64,000 nt of DNA from positions 1 through 64,000 of IMG/VR virus record IMGVR_UViG_3300020442_000006; one strand, given 5' to 3'. The stretch's first letter is position 1; every line of letters starts with the position of its first letter. A program made the position numbers and the translations under genes. The stretch comes from a virus. The notes beneath the pieces were generated by a model. That model was not told the origin of the DNA, ran no database searches, and saw nothing but the letters and a program-made list of their open reading frames with translations. This document shows, piece after piece, positions 1-6,711 of the stretch.

Positions 1-99
1 ATAGTTACGTCTGTAACCCCAAACCTCAATACCATCTTTCATCATACGACGAGACATACCCTCGCCCATACGACCCAGACCAATTAGTCCTACTCTCAT
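1..99 (-). CDS. gnd: 6-phosphogluconate dehydrogenase, N-terminal fragment (runs off the window)
   Basis: Only the first 33 codons lie in the window. They read MRVGLIGLGRMGEGMSRR and onward, which is the N-terminal beta strand and GxGxxG dinucleotide-binding loop of the 6-phosphogluconate dehydrogenase/beta-hydroxyacid dehydrogenase superfamily. The LGRMG.GM pattern is typical of decarboxylating 6PGDH (oxidative pentose phosphate pathway, NADPH supply), a known auxiliary gene of cyanomyoviruses. The ATG overlaps the PTOX stop codon (ATGA), so the two are probably translationally coupled in one operon. With only the nucleotide-binding motif visible, another member of the superfamily cannot be excluded. 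Confidence 0.72.
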   Translation of the reverse strand, partial: MRVGLIGLGRMGEGMSRRMMKDGIEVWGYRRNY

Positions 100-605
100 T
101 GTAAAATTAACTCCATTGCATTATGTAGTTCCTTTGAATGATTGATTTCATCCTTCATAATCTCCTCTATCTTGGTATCCTGACCATCTACAAATGCCAG
201 ATACTTACGGTAAGTTTCAGCAGCGTGTAGTTCAATCAGGTACGAGAGGTGGTAGGCAGAAACAGGAAGCAACCAATAATAAACCACATTGATCCAATAA
301 TAGATAAGTACCAGATGTCTGGCAACAAAGCGATCAATCCAATAAGCATTACCACCCCTAGATTCCATATAAACAAGATGTTCTGTTTCATTGACTGACT
401 GTTCAAAGTGTTCTTTCATCAAGTAGAAGTGGGATTCTGTTCGAAGTCCTAGTGATTCTCTTAAATGTAGCACGCTCAAAAAAGCAAAATAGGGTGCCCG
501 AGCAATCTCCTCAAGCACCCAAAATCTTGGAAAGTGACGACCTCTGTAGAGGTAGTCTATAATTGTGATAGTAACGTCAAGCGTTATTTTGTTTAGAGTT
601 TTCAT
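96..605 (-). CDS. ptoX: Plastoquinol terminal oxidase (PTOX, alternative oxidase family)
   Basis: This 169-aa protein belongs to the di-iron alternative oxidase/plastid terminal oxidase family, which oxidises plastoquinol and reduces O2 to water at the thylakoid membrane. The conserved blocks are visible in order: LEEIARAPYFAF (about 31-42, first Glu ligand), NETEHL (72-77, Glu and His), ELHAAETY (125-132) and DEINHSKEL (152-160, Glu153 and His156). Two hydrophobic interfacial stretches lie near 96-126. It is shorter than plant PTOX, as phage versions usually are. It sits downstream of petE in the same operon and overlaps gnd by 4 bp. The inferred role is a safety valve for electrons from photosystem II during infection. 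Confidence 0.93.
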   Translation of the reverse strand: MKTLNKITLDVTITIIDYLYRGRHFPRFWVLEEIARAPYFAFLSVLHLRESLGLRTESHFYLMKEHFEQSVNETEHLVYMESRGGNAYWIDRFVARHLVLIYYWINVVYYWLLPVSAYHLSYLIELHAAETYRKYLAFVDGQDTKIEEIMKDEINHSKELHNAMELILQ

Positions 606-608
606 AAG

Positions 609-791
609 TCATTTCCAAACTCTCCGTGGAATAGCAGAACTTTGCCTACGTTCCATTTCGTTAATTAGATGACCGTATTCTCGGTACATCCTGTCGCCTG
701 CGATGAAGCAACGTTGACGCTTCCATAAAGCATCGATGATCAATTTGTAATCCTCTTGAGAGAGGATATTGTAAGCGGTGTCTTGTGACAT
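609..791 (-). CDS. Hypothetical protein, 60 aa, in the petE-PTOX operon
   Basis: A short, basic, mostly helical protein without a recognised family. It starts MSQDTAYNILSQEDY, has a WKRQRC segment near residue 24 and an Arg-rich C-terminus (RRQSSAIPRRVWK). The ATG lies 11 bp below the stop of the 113-aa membrane protein, and the stop lies 3 bp above the PTOX start, so it is firmly inside the electron-transport operon. Its position suggests a function linked to its neighbours, but nothing in the sequence shows one. Confidence 0.7.
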   Translation of the reverse strand: MSQDTAYNILSQEDYKLIIDALWKRQRCFIAGDRMYREYGHLINEMERRQSSAIPRRVWK

Positions 792-802
792 AAGGTGTGG
801 GG

Positions 803-1144
803 TTACCCCATAATAGAAACGTCAATACCTAGGAAAGGTGCAATCTTACCAATTACTCTCAGAAAACCATCTACAAATGCTGCAAGGAACATAATTCCAA
901 GCACCATACTTACCATCGAGGCATTGCGGTTGTGACGCCGAATCTTTGCTTCGATCATTTCATCCACTTCATCACGTGTAGGATGTGATGGTAGGATTTC
1001 TTTGAAACGATGTGCCATAGGATCATCTCCGAGTTCAGGAATCCAATAATCTGCATCGAGATTTTCTTCATTCCAAAAATCTTCCCAATCTTTTTGAGAA
1101 TTAGTTACATCTTTTATAGATGGTTTGTCTGGTGTTTGAGTCAT
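803..1144 (-). CDS. Hypothetical single-pass membrane protein, 113 aa, between petE and PTOX genes
   Basis: The N-terminal two thirds are soluble and acidic (FWNEENLDADYW, ELGDDPMAHRF, and a charged helix around residues 55-73). One hydrophobic segment spans about 75-100 (MVSMVLGIMFLAAFVDGF...). The topology is likely a cytoplasmic domain anchored by a C-terminal helix. The ATG overlaps the petE stop (TAATG). I do not recognise the family. Being sandwiched between a lumenal electron carrier and a thylakoid oxidase makes a membrane role in photosynthetic electron transport a reasonable guess only. Confidence 0.78.
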   Translation of the reverse strand: MTQTPDKPSIKDVTNSQKDWEDFWNEENLDADYWIPELGDDPMAHRFKEILPSHPTRDEVDEMIEAKIRRHNRNASMVSMVLGIMFLAAFVDGFLRVIGKIAPFLGIDVSIMG

Positions 1145-1467
1145 TAGGATACGTGAATTGTTCCAGTCATTCCTGCTCCTTTATGTGGACCACAAAAGAA
1201 TTCATAGTCACCAGGATCAGTGAATGTGATGTCCTGCGATTCACCAGGAGAGAACATAAGCGACTCTCTTGATAGATCTGCACGACCTTCTACAATGATA
1301 TTATGTGGAGGCAACATACCATTCACAAAGTGAACAGTATCACCTGCAGAGATATTAATCTCGTTAGGTTCGAAAACTAGGTTTCCGCCACTACCCATTG
1401 TTATATCAACAGCATAGACAGGGAGTGCCAAGAACATTGTAGCAATTAATGCAAAAATGAACTTCAT
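1144..1467 (-). CDS. petE: Plastocyanin
   Basis: A 107-aa blue copper protein that carries electrons from cytochrome b6f to photosystem I in the thylakoid lumen. A signal peptide is clear: MKF, a hydrophobic core, and a probable cleavage after VYA (residue 19). The mature domain keeps all four type-1 copper ligands, His55 (PPHNI), Cys92, His95 and Met100 (FCGPHKGAGMTG). At roughly 88 aa the mature part is slightly shorter than cyanobacterial plastocyanin (about 97-105 aa). It follows the 84-aa gene after two tandem inverted repeats and is coupled by TAATG to the next gene. Encoding it on a phage should sustain electron flow independent of host transcription. Confidence 0.96.
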   Translation of the reverse strand: MKFIFALIATMFLALPVYAVDITMGSGGNLVFEPNEINISAGDTVHFVNGMLPPHNIIVEGRADLSRESLMFSPGESQDITFTDPGDYEFFCGPHKGAGMTGTIHVS

Positions 1468-1483
1468 ATAGTGTTTATCAACT

Positions 1484-1523
1484 ACTGGTATTTACACCAG
1501 TACACGACTGTGTAAACACAGTC
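1484..1523 (-). other. Two tandem perfect hairpins between the 84-aa gene and petE
   Basis: Two adjacent inverted repeats fill the gap upstream of petE: 1484-1501 (6-bp arms ACTGGT/ACCAGT, 6-nt loop) and 1506-1523 (7-bp arms GACTGTG/CACAGTC, 4-nt loop). The second begins 2 bp after the stop codon of the 84-aa gene. No T-run follows either, so they are not standard intrinsic terminators. They could be an RNA processing or stabilising element at the 5' end of the petE message, or a protein-binding site. Confidence 0.6.
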
Positions 1524-1525
1524 TG

Positions 1526-1780
1526 TCAGGGATTCCTGTCCTTAATTTGACTAAGTGCTCCGTCAATAAAACCACGTCGATATTCCCACGTATCACCGCC
1601 TGTTTTCCCTCTGCTAGGGTTAATACATTTGGTGTAGTCTGGGTCTGTTGTATCTATATTATTGCACACTAATCCTGCCAAGTCTAGTTCATTACCTTCA
1701 GCACCTGTACCAGTCCAACGGTGTTGACCGTTCAACCAAGTAGCGCCACATTTTTCGCAGACTCTTTGCTCGAATTGCAT
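1526..1780 (-). CDS. Hypothetical Cys-containing protein, 84 aa, first gene of the petE operon
   Basis: No family recognised. The N-terminus has a zinc-ribbon-like CEKCGATW knuckle (Cys8/Cys11), followed by an isolated His and two further Cys (about 39 and 52), so a metal site is possible but incomplete as a classical ribbon. The C-terminus is WEYRRGFIDGALSQIKDRNP. A GGAG Shine-Dalgarno sits 7-8 nt upstream of the ATG and a sigma70-like promoter lies 28-56 bp upstream. It is the first gene of the unit that continues into petE, PTOX and gnd. Confidence 0.75.
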   Translation of the reverse strand: MQFEQRVCEKCGATWLNGQHRWTGTGAEGNELDLAGLVCNNIDTTDPDYTKCINPSRGKTGGDTWEYRRGFIDGALSQIKDRNP

Positions 1781-1807
1781 AAAGTCATCTCCAAAGGTTA
1801 CTAGAAG

Positions 1808-1836
1808 AATTTAGGGTAGAATATTATATATGTCAA
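1808..1836 (-). promoter_or_regulatory. Sigma70-like promoter of the petE-PTOX-gnd operon
   Basis: On the minus strand a perfect -35 TTGACA (1831-1836) is followed, after 17 bp, by a TAAATT -10 (1808-1813; 4/6 match). The 84-aa gene starts 27 bp downstream. It resembles the host-type promoters used early by cyanophages, so the electron-transport operon probably has its own promoter independent of the late structural genes upstream. Confidence 0.6.
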
Positions 1837-1859
1837 GAAACTCTTTGCGAAATGATCAG

Positions 1860-1873
1860 TCACCTTTAGGTGA
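1860..1873. promoter_or_regulatory. Short perfect inverted repeat upstream of the petE-operon promoter
   Basis: TCACCT-NN-AGGTGA, 6-bp arms with a 2-bp spacer, lies 23 bp upstream of the -35 box at 1831-1836 and 37 bp downstream of the stop of the 177-aa gene. The 2-bp centre is too tight for an RNA hairpin, so a dimeric protein-binding site is the likelier reading. It may also be chance. Confidence 0.35.
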
Positions 1874-1910
1874 AACTTTGCTCTACCTATCGGTTTCTGT
1901 CTCTCGTCCA

Positions 1911-2444
1911 TTAGCACTTCCACTTGCGTAATGCTAACGCTTTTCTTGTTGGTTTTCCTTTATCATCTTTCATTGGTCCTTTCATTCCACCCATACGAGC
2001 ACAGAATGATCTCTTTCTAGGACCGCCTTCTGGTTGTGGTGCTTTGAGATCTGAACCAGGATTCTCTCTTTCATAGGACTTGCGTCCTTTCTCGTTCAGT
2101 CCACCACTAGGATTCTTGCCTTCCTTTCTTTGCCAAGCACTTTCTTTTACGTCCTTGTCCTGTAGGAATGAAACAGGAGATTTTTCTGGTTTCTTTTTCT
2201 TCTTATCCTTAACGCCAAGTGCTGCCTTAGCAACCTTGCCTGCTGAATAAGGATCGTCTTTCTGTTTATTTTTCTTAGTATCTCTAATGATTTCTCTCAT
2301 CTTCAATGCGTGAGAGATCTTTCTTCTTCTGGATGGTCTACCCAAAGGAGGATTAGTTTTGTCGATTGCTCGCGCTACAGTGAGTCCCACACCTTCTTCG
2401 ATGGGGTCATCTTTGGTTTCGTGAAACTCTCTGAATGATTTCAT
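1911..2444 (-). CDS. Basic 177-aa protein with a capsid-targeting-like N-terminus
   Basis: The protein begins MKSFREFHETKDDPIEEG. This resembles the capsid-targeting peptide of T4 internal head proteins (MKTYQEF type), and it contains I-x-E at residues 15-17, the T4 gp21 prohead-protease recognition pattern (I/L-x-E). The rest is very Lys/Arg-rich, with a C-terminal domain GRKSYERENPGSDLKAP ... RKRSFCARMGGMKGP ... ALALRKWKC that recurs in cyanophage proteins (I believe DUF6321, from memory). A packaged, proteolytically matured, DNA-associated head protein is plausible. The start overlaps the stop of the 47-aa gene by 4 bp. Confidence 0.75.
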   Translation of the reverse strand: MKSFREFHETKDDPIEEGVGLTVARAIDKTNPPLGRPSRRRKISHALKMREIIRDTKKNKQKDDPYSAGKVAKAALGVKDKKKKKPEKSPVSFLQDKDVKESAWQRKEGKNPSGGLNEKGRKSYERENPGSDLKAPQPEGGPRKRSFCARMGGMKGPMKDDKGKPTRKALALRKWKC

Positions 2445-2584
2445 TTTTCCTTGTTGTTCTTAGGGTTAGATGCACAATTTAGTTCGTGCTTTTCGATCCA
2501 AGTTTTAGGACGCCAATGTCCTTGAGGTGAAGTGAGTTCACAATACTGGCATACCCACTGTCCGTTTTCGTTTTGATTAGCCAT
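2441..2584 (-). CDS. 47-aa zinc-finger-like protein
   Basis: The chosen start gives MANQNENGQWVCQYCELTS, then GHWRPKTWIEKHELNCASN. CxxC (12/15) with a later His and Cys (HELNC) forms a plausible single zinc finger. A longer in-frame start at 2656 exists but would overlap the 229-aa gene by 80 bp with implausible sequence, so the ATG at 2584, overlapping its neighbour by only 8 bp, is preferred. Function unknown. It lies between two basic head-like proteins. Confidence 0.68.
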   Translation of the reverse strand: MANQNENGQWVCQYCELTSPQGHWRPKTWIEKHELNCASNPKNNKEK

Positions 2585-3266
2585 AATGAAACTTTCTGTC
2601 CTTAGTTTTAGATGGAAGTTTGCCTGAACGCACCTTAGTGGATGATGTTTCACCATATCCTGCAGGGTGCTTTCCTGCTTTTGTTTTACCGATGGTTTCA
2701 GACTTTGCCTTACTTCCTTTCTCGGTTGTATGAAGTTTTGCGGGTTTGTCTTTGTCTTTAGTAATCACAGATTCTTGTCCGTGCTTACGACCAAGACGAC
2801 GCATCACTTTGCCGAACCTACGTTTCGACATCTTATCAGGTTTGGAAGTGTGGTATGAAACCTCACGACCTGTCTCGCCAGAATCGTACTTGTATTCTCC
2901 TACACCTTTCTTGTGACCAATACCGTGCTTCTTAAGGTCTTTTTCAAGTCCTTTTCTTTTACCACGGTTCTCCTTTTCAGAAGATCCACGGTCAGCACTG
3001 ATATGTCCAGTCACTTTGGTGTTGGACTTTTGCATAGCACGAGCGATACCACCCTCAGAGATAAACTCTCCGAAACTTAGTATAGCATACGATTGGGTCT
3101 GTAGTGTCATATCGGTAGTCCCTTTGTTCTGAACTGATTTTCTCTGGAGTTGCAACTTCCTAAGATTGATCATAAGTTGTCTGCGGTCTAGAAGTTGCTT
3201 GGTCTTCTTGATCGCTTGATCCTTAGGATTGATCTTAGTTTTTTGAGGTGCTTCTGCTTTCTCCAT
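2577..3266 (-). CDS. Lys/Arg-rich 229-aa protein with internal capsid-targeting-like segment
   Basis: Residues 58-74 (SYAILSFGEFISEGG) resemble a T4-type capsid-targeting peptide ending in I-S-E, a potential gp21 prohead-protease site. The remainder is highly basic. The downstream part (HISADRGSSEKENRGKR ... LEKDL ... E.SYHTS ... RLGRKHGQESVI) looks like a widespread small phage/bacterial family with an SADR.....EN..R start and a KxGQxSV end, loosely like DUF3293; function unknown. An alternative ATG at 3110 would put the targeting-like segment at the N-terminus (MTLQTQSYAILSF), with a weak AAGGGA upstream. The longer start is kept because it follows the upstream stop by 2 bp. Confidence 0.72.
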   Translation of the reverse strand: MEKAEAPQKTKINPKDQAIKKTKQLLDRRQLMINLRKLQLQRKSVQNKGTTDMTLQTQSYAILSFGEFISEGGIARAMQKSNTKVTGHISADRGSSEKENRGKRKGLEKDLKKHGIGHKKGVGEYKYDSGETGREVSYHTSKPDKMSKRRFGKVMRRLGRKHGQESVITKDKDKPAKLHTTEKGSKAKSETIGKTKAGKHPAGYGETSSTKVRSGKLPSKTKDRKFHYG

Positions 3267-3268
3267 TC

Positions 3269-3820
3269 TTAACCACCAACGATTTGTACTTGTTCGACAA
3301 TGACGTTAGCAGAACCTGCTGTGAGTTTCACAGTTCTCTGGATTTGAGGAACTGTGTTTGCAACGATGTCTGCATCACTCAAGGTATATGCAGAACCTGC
3401 ACCAGATGCATCAATATCTGTTGTGATAGTCAGGTCAGTCACAGCAGTTACTTTCTTACCTGCTGATGCAGCAGACTCAAAGTCGGAACCAAAACCGTCT
3501 GTGTCTCCACCATCAACTGTTTGAATATAATCTCCAACAGCAAAAGTATGTCTTCCTCCTGCTCCTGAACCGACGCCCGCCCCACCAACGCTGAATACAG
3601 AACCGTTCGCGTTAGTCGCAGCGTGGACACTAACGTTCTTTGACTTTCCACAGGAAAGAAGAATTGCTTCGCCTGCTGCTAATGTAATAGCAGGACCCGC
3701 ACCGAACTGGATAGAAGAAGCACTAGCAGCATATGCCCGTACAACACCAGTTTTGACGACAATATAAGCGGTACCTGATCCACTCACTGTCGTAGTATCT
3801 AATACATTTAATACAGACAT
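3269..3820 (-). CDS. Probable virion structural protein, 183 aa
   Basis: Gly/Ala/Ser/Thr/Val-rich, low in charge, with no cysteine pairs except one LSCGK. The repeating beta-type texture (TAYIVVKTGVVRAYAAS, GVGSGAGGRHTFAVGDYI, ANVIVEQVQIVGG) is typical of small phage head or tail decoration proteins. It lies immediately downstream of gp16 with its own T4-type late promoter (3845-3852), which argues for a late, structural role. I cannot name a T4 counterpart. Confidence 0.7.
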   Translation of the reverse strand: MSVLNVLDTTTVSGSGTAYIVVKTGVVRAYAASASSIQFGAGPAITLAAGEAILLSCGKSKNVSVHAATNANGSVFSVGGAGVGSGAGGRHTFAVGDYIQTVDGGDTDGFGSDFESAASAGKKVTAVTDLTITTDIDASGAGSAYTLSDADIVANTVPQIQRTVKLTAGSANVIVEQVQIVGG

Positions 3821-3843
3821 CGACTTGGTAATACTTGTTTTTA

Positions 3844-4332
3844 CTATTTATCAGATTTCTGTTGCTTCAGGAACTTGGCGAGTTCCGCTGTTGAACCAAC
3901 AAACATCGTATTGTTTGTAACGTTTTGTGCTGCCTTGCCCTGTGGACCGTTCTCAATCTCCATCATTTTCTTGTGAAGGTCTGCCAATTTATCCGCAGTG
4001 TCAGCAACGTTCTTAATTAAATTACCTGCAACTTCGTATGCTCTAGGTGAGTCAGACTCTTGTGCTAATTCAAGAATACCATCAACTGCCTCCTGACCTT
4101 TCTCGATCAGAGAGTAGAAGTTTCCACGAGAATATTCATAGTCTTTAATCTGTTGATCAGTGACATTTGGTACGATTGCTTTCTTTTGTGGTTGACCTGG
4201 TTTGACCAGAGATGTTTCCACATCAAGGGCATCTTCAATACCGTCGTATTTACTCGTCGTTTCCTGTGACTGGGTTTCTTGATTTTCCATCTGAGAATTC
4301 ACTATAGAGTTCATTAAATCCGAAGTTATCAT
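3844..4332 (-). CDS. 16: Terminase small subunit gp16
   Basis: The 162-aa length matches T4 gp16 (164 aa). The diagnostic block is present: YEYSRGNFYSLIEKGQEAVD, then ILELAQESDSPRAYEVAGNL and DKLADLHKKMMEIE, corresponding to the conserved core of T4 gp16, the DNA-recognising regulatory subunit of the packaging motor. Start is uncertain: ATG at 4332 overlaps gp15 by 83 bp, and internal ATGs at 4314 and 4290 would shorten the overlap; none has a strong Shine-Dalgarno. The large subunit gp17 is not next to it; the next gene is a structural protein. Confidence 0.9.
   Translation of the reverse strand: MITSDLMNSIVNSQMENQETQSQETTSKYDGIEDALDVETSLVKPGQPQKKAIVPNVTDQQIKDYEYSRGNFYSLIEKGQEAVDGILELAQESDSPRAYEVAGNLIKNVADTADKLADLHKKMMEIENGPQGKAAQNVTNNTMFVGSTAELAKFLKQQKSDK
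3845..3852 (-). promoter_or_regulatory. T4-type late promoter, GATAAATA
   Basis: GATAAATA on the minus strand, 24 bp upstream of the 183-aa structural gene and overlapping the gp16 stop codon. T4 and cyanomyovirus late promoters are recognised by the phage sigma factor gp55 through an octamer close to TATAAATA. Placement just ahead of a late-type gene supports it. Confidence 0.6.
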
Positions 4333-5047
4333 CAGGATCAGCAGTAAGAGGATCAGGTTGAACTGTGTACCTCATCTCACGTGCAGCAGTACGTTTGCTG
4401 TCTGCAGCGGTATCCACGATCGCTTTCTTGATAAGTTTATCGGTAACGTCAGAGACAGGACCGTAAACATATGTTTTAGCAGAGAACGATAATGTATAAA
4501 TCAGAGTTCTACGTGTGGTGTAATCACCTTCGTAGTCATCTTCATAAACTACTGAGTTCAGTGTAACTGGGAAGTCCTTAGACTCACCGATTGCTTCCTG
4601 AAGATTCAGGGTGATGTTAAACATCGGTTGAAAGAATGGCAGGATCTGTTCAAGAATCTGTAAACCATCATCTTGGTTCTTTGCCATAATCGCTAATTCA
4701 AAGTCCACATTGTATGGGACTGGCATAAACGATTTCCTAGTTTTACTATCACTACCTGTATAACGAATCACCTGTGTTGGTGATACCTTTCTGGTAGCAT
4801 CATAAGCAAATCCAGAGATCTCAAAAGAGATTCTAGGTAGTGTAATCTGAACAGCATCTTTAGTTGTCAGATCTCCTACTTGCTTAAGACGTGCAAGGAA
4901 CTTATCTTTAGGACCATATGCCAAGGGTACTTTCATAACCTCAGTTCTAGAACCTTCAGTACGTTTGATTTCAATATTATTGAACAGCGTACCGAAAGCA
5001 ATAACAGTCTTTCTAAAGATTTCGTTGTAAGAATACGTTCCTAACAT
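4250..5047 (-). CDS. 15: Tail sheath stabiliser/completion protein gp15
   Basis: A 265-aa protein (T4 gp15 is 272 aa) with the typical gp15 N-terminus: MLGTYSYNEIFRKTVIAFG, then LFNNIEIKR and VPLAYGPKDKFLARL. gp15 forms the hexameric terminator of the contractile tail and joins it to the neck. It lies in the conserved order gp13-gp14-gp15-gp16, starts directly at the gp14 stop (TAATG-type junction) and overlaps gp16 at its 3' end. Confidence 0.93.
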   Translation of the reverse strand: MLGTYSYNEIFRKTVIAFGTLFNNIEIKRTEGSRTEVMKVPLAYGPKDKFLARLKQVGDLTTKDAVQITLPRISFEISGFAYDATRKVSPTQVIRYTGSDSKTRKSFMPVPYNVDFELAIMAKNQDDGLQILEQILPFFQPMFNITLNLQEAIGESKDFPVTLNSVVYEDDYEGDYTTRRTLIYTLSFSAKTYVYGPVSDVTDKLIKKAIVDTAADSKRTAAREMRYTVQPDPLTADPDDNFGFNELYSEFSDGKSRNPVTGNDE

Positions 5048-5913
5048 TAACTAGCACCTCCAATTTCACCAAAGGGATTGCCTTGACTGAAGTCAATGAT
5101 AGCGTCCCCAAGGGTCTCAAAGTCAGCGTTCGCATCAAACTCTGAGTTCGTATTATTTAGTGTATTGTAACTTGCAGTAGTCCAGGCAGCACCTGAAGTT
5201 TGACCAGTTACTGTTTCAGGAATGGTGAAAATACCAGACCTGTTATACACTTGCAGTTGTCTGTTGGTAGAATCCCAAGACTTAACTTCGGCAGTAACAT
5301 TAGAGGTACCACCTGCGATTTCCTCACCAACTGTGAATGTACCAGTACCGCCAGTAGCGAAGTTGACGGTAATGGTTTGTGCAAGGTTTCTCTCGATAAC
5401 ATCGATTTCTTCGACGCCAGTATCGAGATCCTCTCCGCTGTATTCGAAGAGTTCACACTTGAGACCCCATACGTGGATCTTATTTAATTGATAGAATGGT
5501 TGCTCGTGCTCAACATACTGAATAGAAAATAGTTTGTTAGCAAGAGGGAAGTAAACCAAATCTCCTTCGTTTGGTCTACCTTCTACAACCAGAGTTGTAT
5601 TATCATCTACTAAATCTTGAAATCTTTTACGTGCAATAACAAAGTTAACTTGGTCAGCAATCCTTACACCAAACTTACTGAACAGATCTCCATCTCCACC
5701 GAACCCTTGTACGTTTTCTAAGTACGCTTCTATTTGATATGCAGAGTCAAATGAGTTCAATGAATCTTCTCCAAGGACTGTATCCTCAGAAACTAGAGTT
5801 CTAGGGATGTAGTAAACCTCTACCCCGAACATTTTAATTTGTTCTACGACAAGATCTTCAACGAGTTGTTGCTCGCCGCTTGTCCCTTGTGTGAAAAAAG
5901 AATTTAATGGCAT
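5047..5913 (-). CDS. 14: Neck protein gp14
   Basis: A 288-aa homologue of T4 gp14 (256 aa), recognisable from MPLNSFFTQGTSGEQQLVEDLV, the VEVYYIPRTLV strand, and the FQDLVD and LVYFPLANKLFSIQYVEHEQPFYQ blocks. An inserted Gly/Thr-rich segment (about 190-245) contains a TFTVGEEI..GTS..TAEV.SWD motif that recurs in several tail proteins of this window. With gp13 it closes the filled head and provides the tail-docking neck. Confidence 0.92.
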   Translation of the reverse strand: MPLNSFFTQGTSGEQQLVEDLVVEQIKMFGVEVYYIPRTLVSEDTVLGEDSLNSFDSAYQIEAYLENVQGFGGDGDLFSKFGVRIADQVNFVIARKRFQDLVDDNTTLVVEGRPNEGDLVYFPLANKLFSIQYVEHEQPFYQLNKIHVWGLKCELFEYSGEDLDTGVEEIDVIERNLAQTITVNFATGGTGTFTVGEEIAGGTSNVTAEVKSWDSTNRQLQVYNRSGIFTIPETVTGQTSGAAWTTASYNTLNNTNSEFDANADFETLGDAIIDFSQGNPFGEIGGAS

Positions 5914-6707
5914 TACCCTATCATATCTAGAGGTGGCATTTCGTATGTGGTACGGAGAGTTTCTTCTAGTTGTTCTAGTTCAGTAACCGCATCACTATAG
6001 ATTTTTTCTCCGTTCAAGGTGACACCACCAGGAAGTTGCACGTTTTGGAACTTCGTAAGGTTGGTACCCCAGTATTTTTTAATCATTGCAGTTGCATAAT
6101 CTTTCACCCAAATAGTTCCATAAATCTTGCTCCAATTTGCAGGATCAAGAGCACGAACACAGTCAATGATAACGTACCCACCATCAACAACATCAGTCTT
6201 TGCATCGAAGTCAATATAAAGACGACCTTGAGTGGCATTGAACCTAGTTGGTTTCATACCTTCTAACAAGAAGTTAATGGTTTCAAGGTGTGTCTGAATC
6301 ATATAGTAGTGATAGAACTGTGTTGATGTAAAATCAAACAGATCATTCAATCTCATTTGATAACGAATATCAAACATATTGCGAGTACCTTTATCAGTGA
6401 AGGTGAAGATACCGTTCACTGAAGAAATGTGTTCTGGCAATGTCAAATAATTATTCTGTGTCTTAAAATCTGTAGTACCTACAGTCTCTGTAGTATCTGA
6501 TTGGAATGCAGTAATCTCATCAGCAGTAAACTGATGCTTTAGATATACCCTTTCCGATCCACCATAATGAAATTCCTGAAACTTCTCGATTGTATAATCG
6601 ATAGAATCATCAATCTGATCGTCCGATACGTTAACCTCCAAGACTGGTTTGCCCAGTCTACGGAGCGCATACTCTTTGAGTTCTGCTTTGGATGTAGGAT
6701 TTGCCAT
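5913..6707 (-). CDS. 13: Neck protein gp13
   Basis: A 264-aa homologue of T4 gp13 (309 aa). It starts MANPTSKAELKEYALRRLGKP and continues with VLEVNVSDDQIDDSIDYTIEKFQEFHY, the conserved head-completion/neck signature. It lies in canonical order ahead of gp14, with a TAATG-type junction. It forms the connector ring between portal and tail. Confidence 0.93.
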   Translation of the reverse strand: MANPTSKAELKEYALRRLGKPVLEVNVSDDQIDDSIDYTIEKFQEFHYGGSERVYLKHQFTADEITAFQSDTTETVGTTDFKTQNNYLTLPEHISSVNGIFTFTDKGTRNMFDIRYQMRLNDLFDFTSTQFYHYYMIQTHLETINFLLEGMKPTRFNATQGRLYIDFDAKTDVVDGGYVIIDCVRALDPANWSKIYGTIWVKDYATAMIKKYWGTNLTKFQNVQLPGGVTLNGEKIYSDAVTELEQLEETLRTTYEMPPLDMIG

Positions 6708-6711
6708 TTAA

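Noticed and set aside
2585-2656. Longer version of the 47-aa zinc-finger-like protein starting at 2656
   Set aside because: The extra residues are the out-of-frame reading of the basic 229-aa gene, and the internal ATG gives a normal short overlap.
3448-3651. Alternative-frame minus-strand open frame inside the 183-aa gene
   Set aside because: Fully nested in a better-supported gene, with shadow-like composition.
5150-5165. CTAAATA-like octamers inside gp14 and other genes
   Set aside because: They lie deep inside coding sequence with no gene start downstream; expected by chance in AT-rich DNA.
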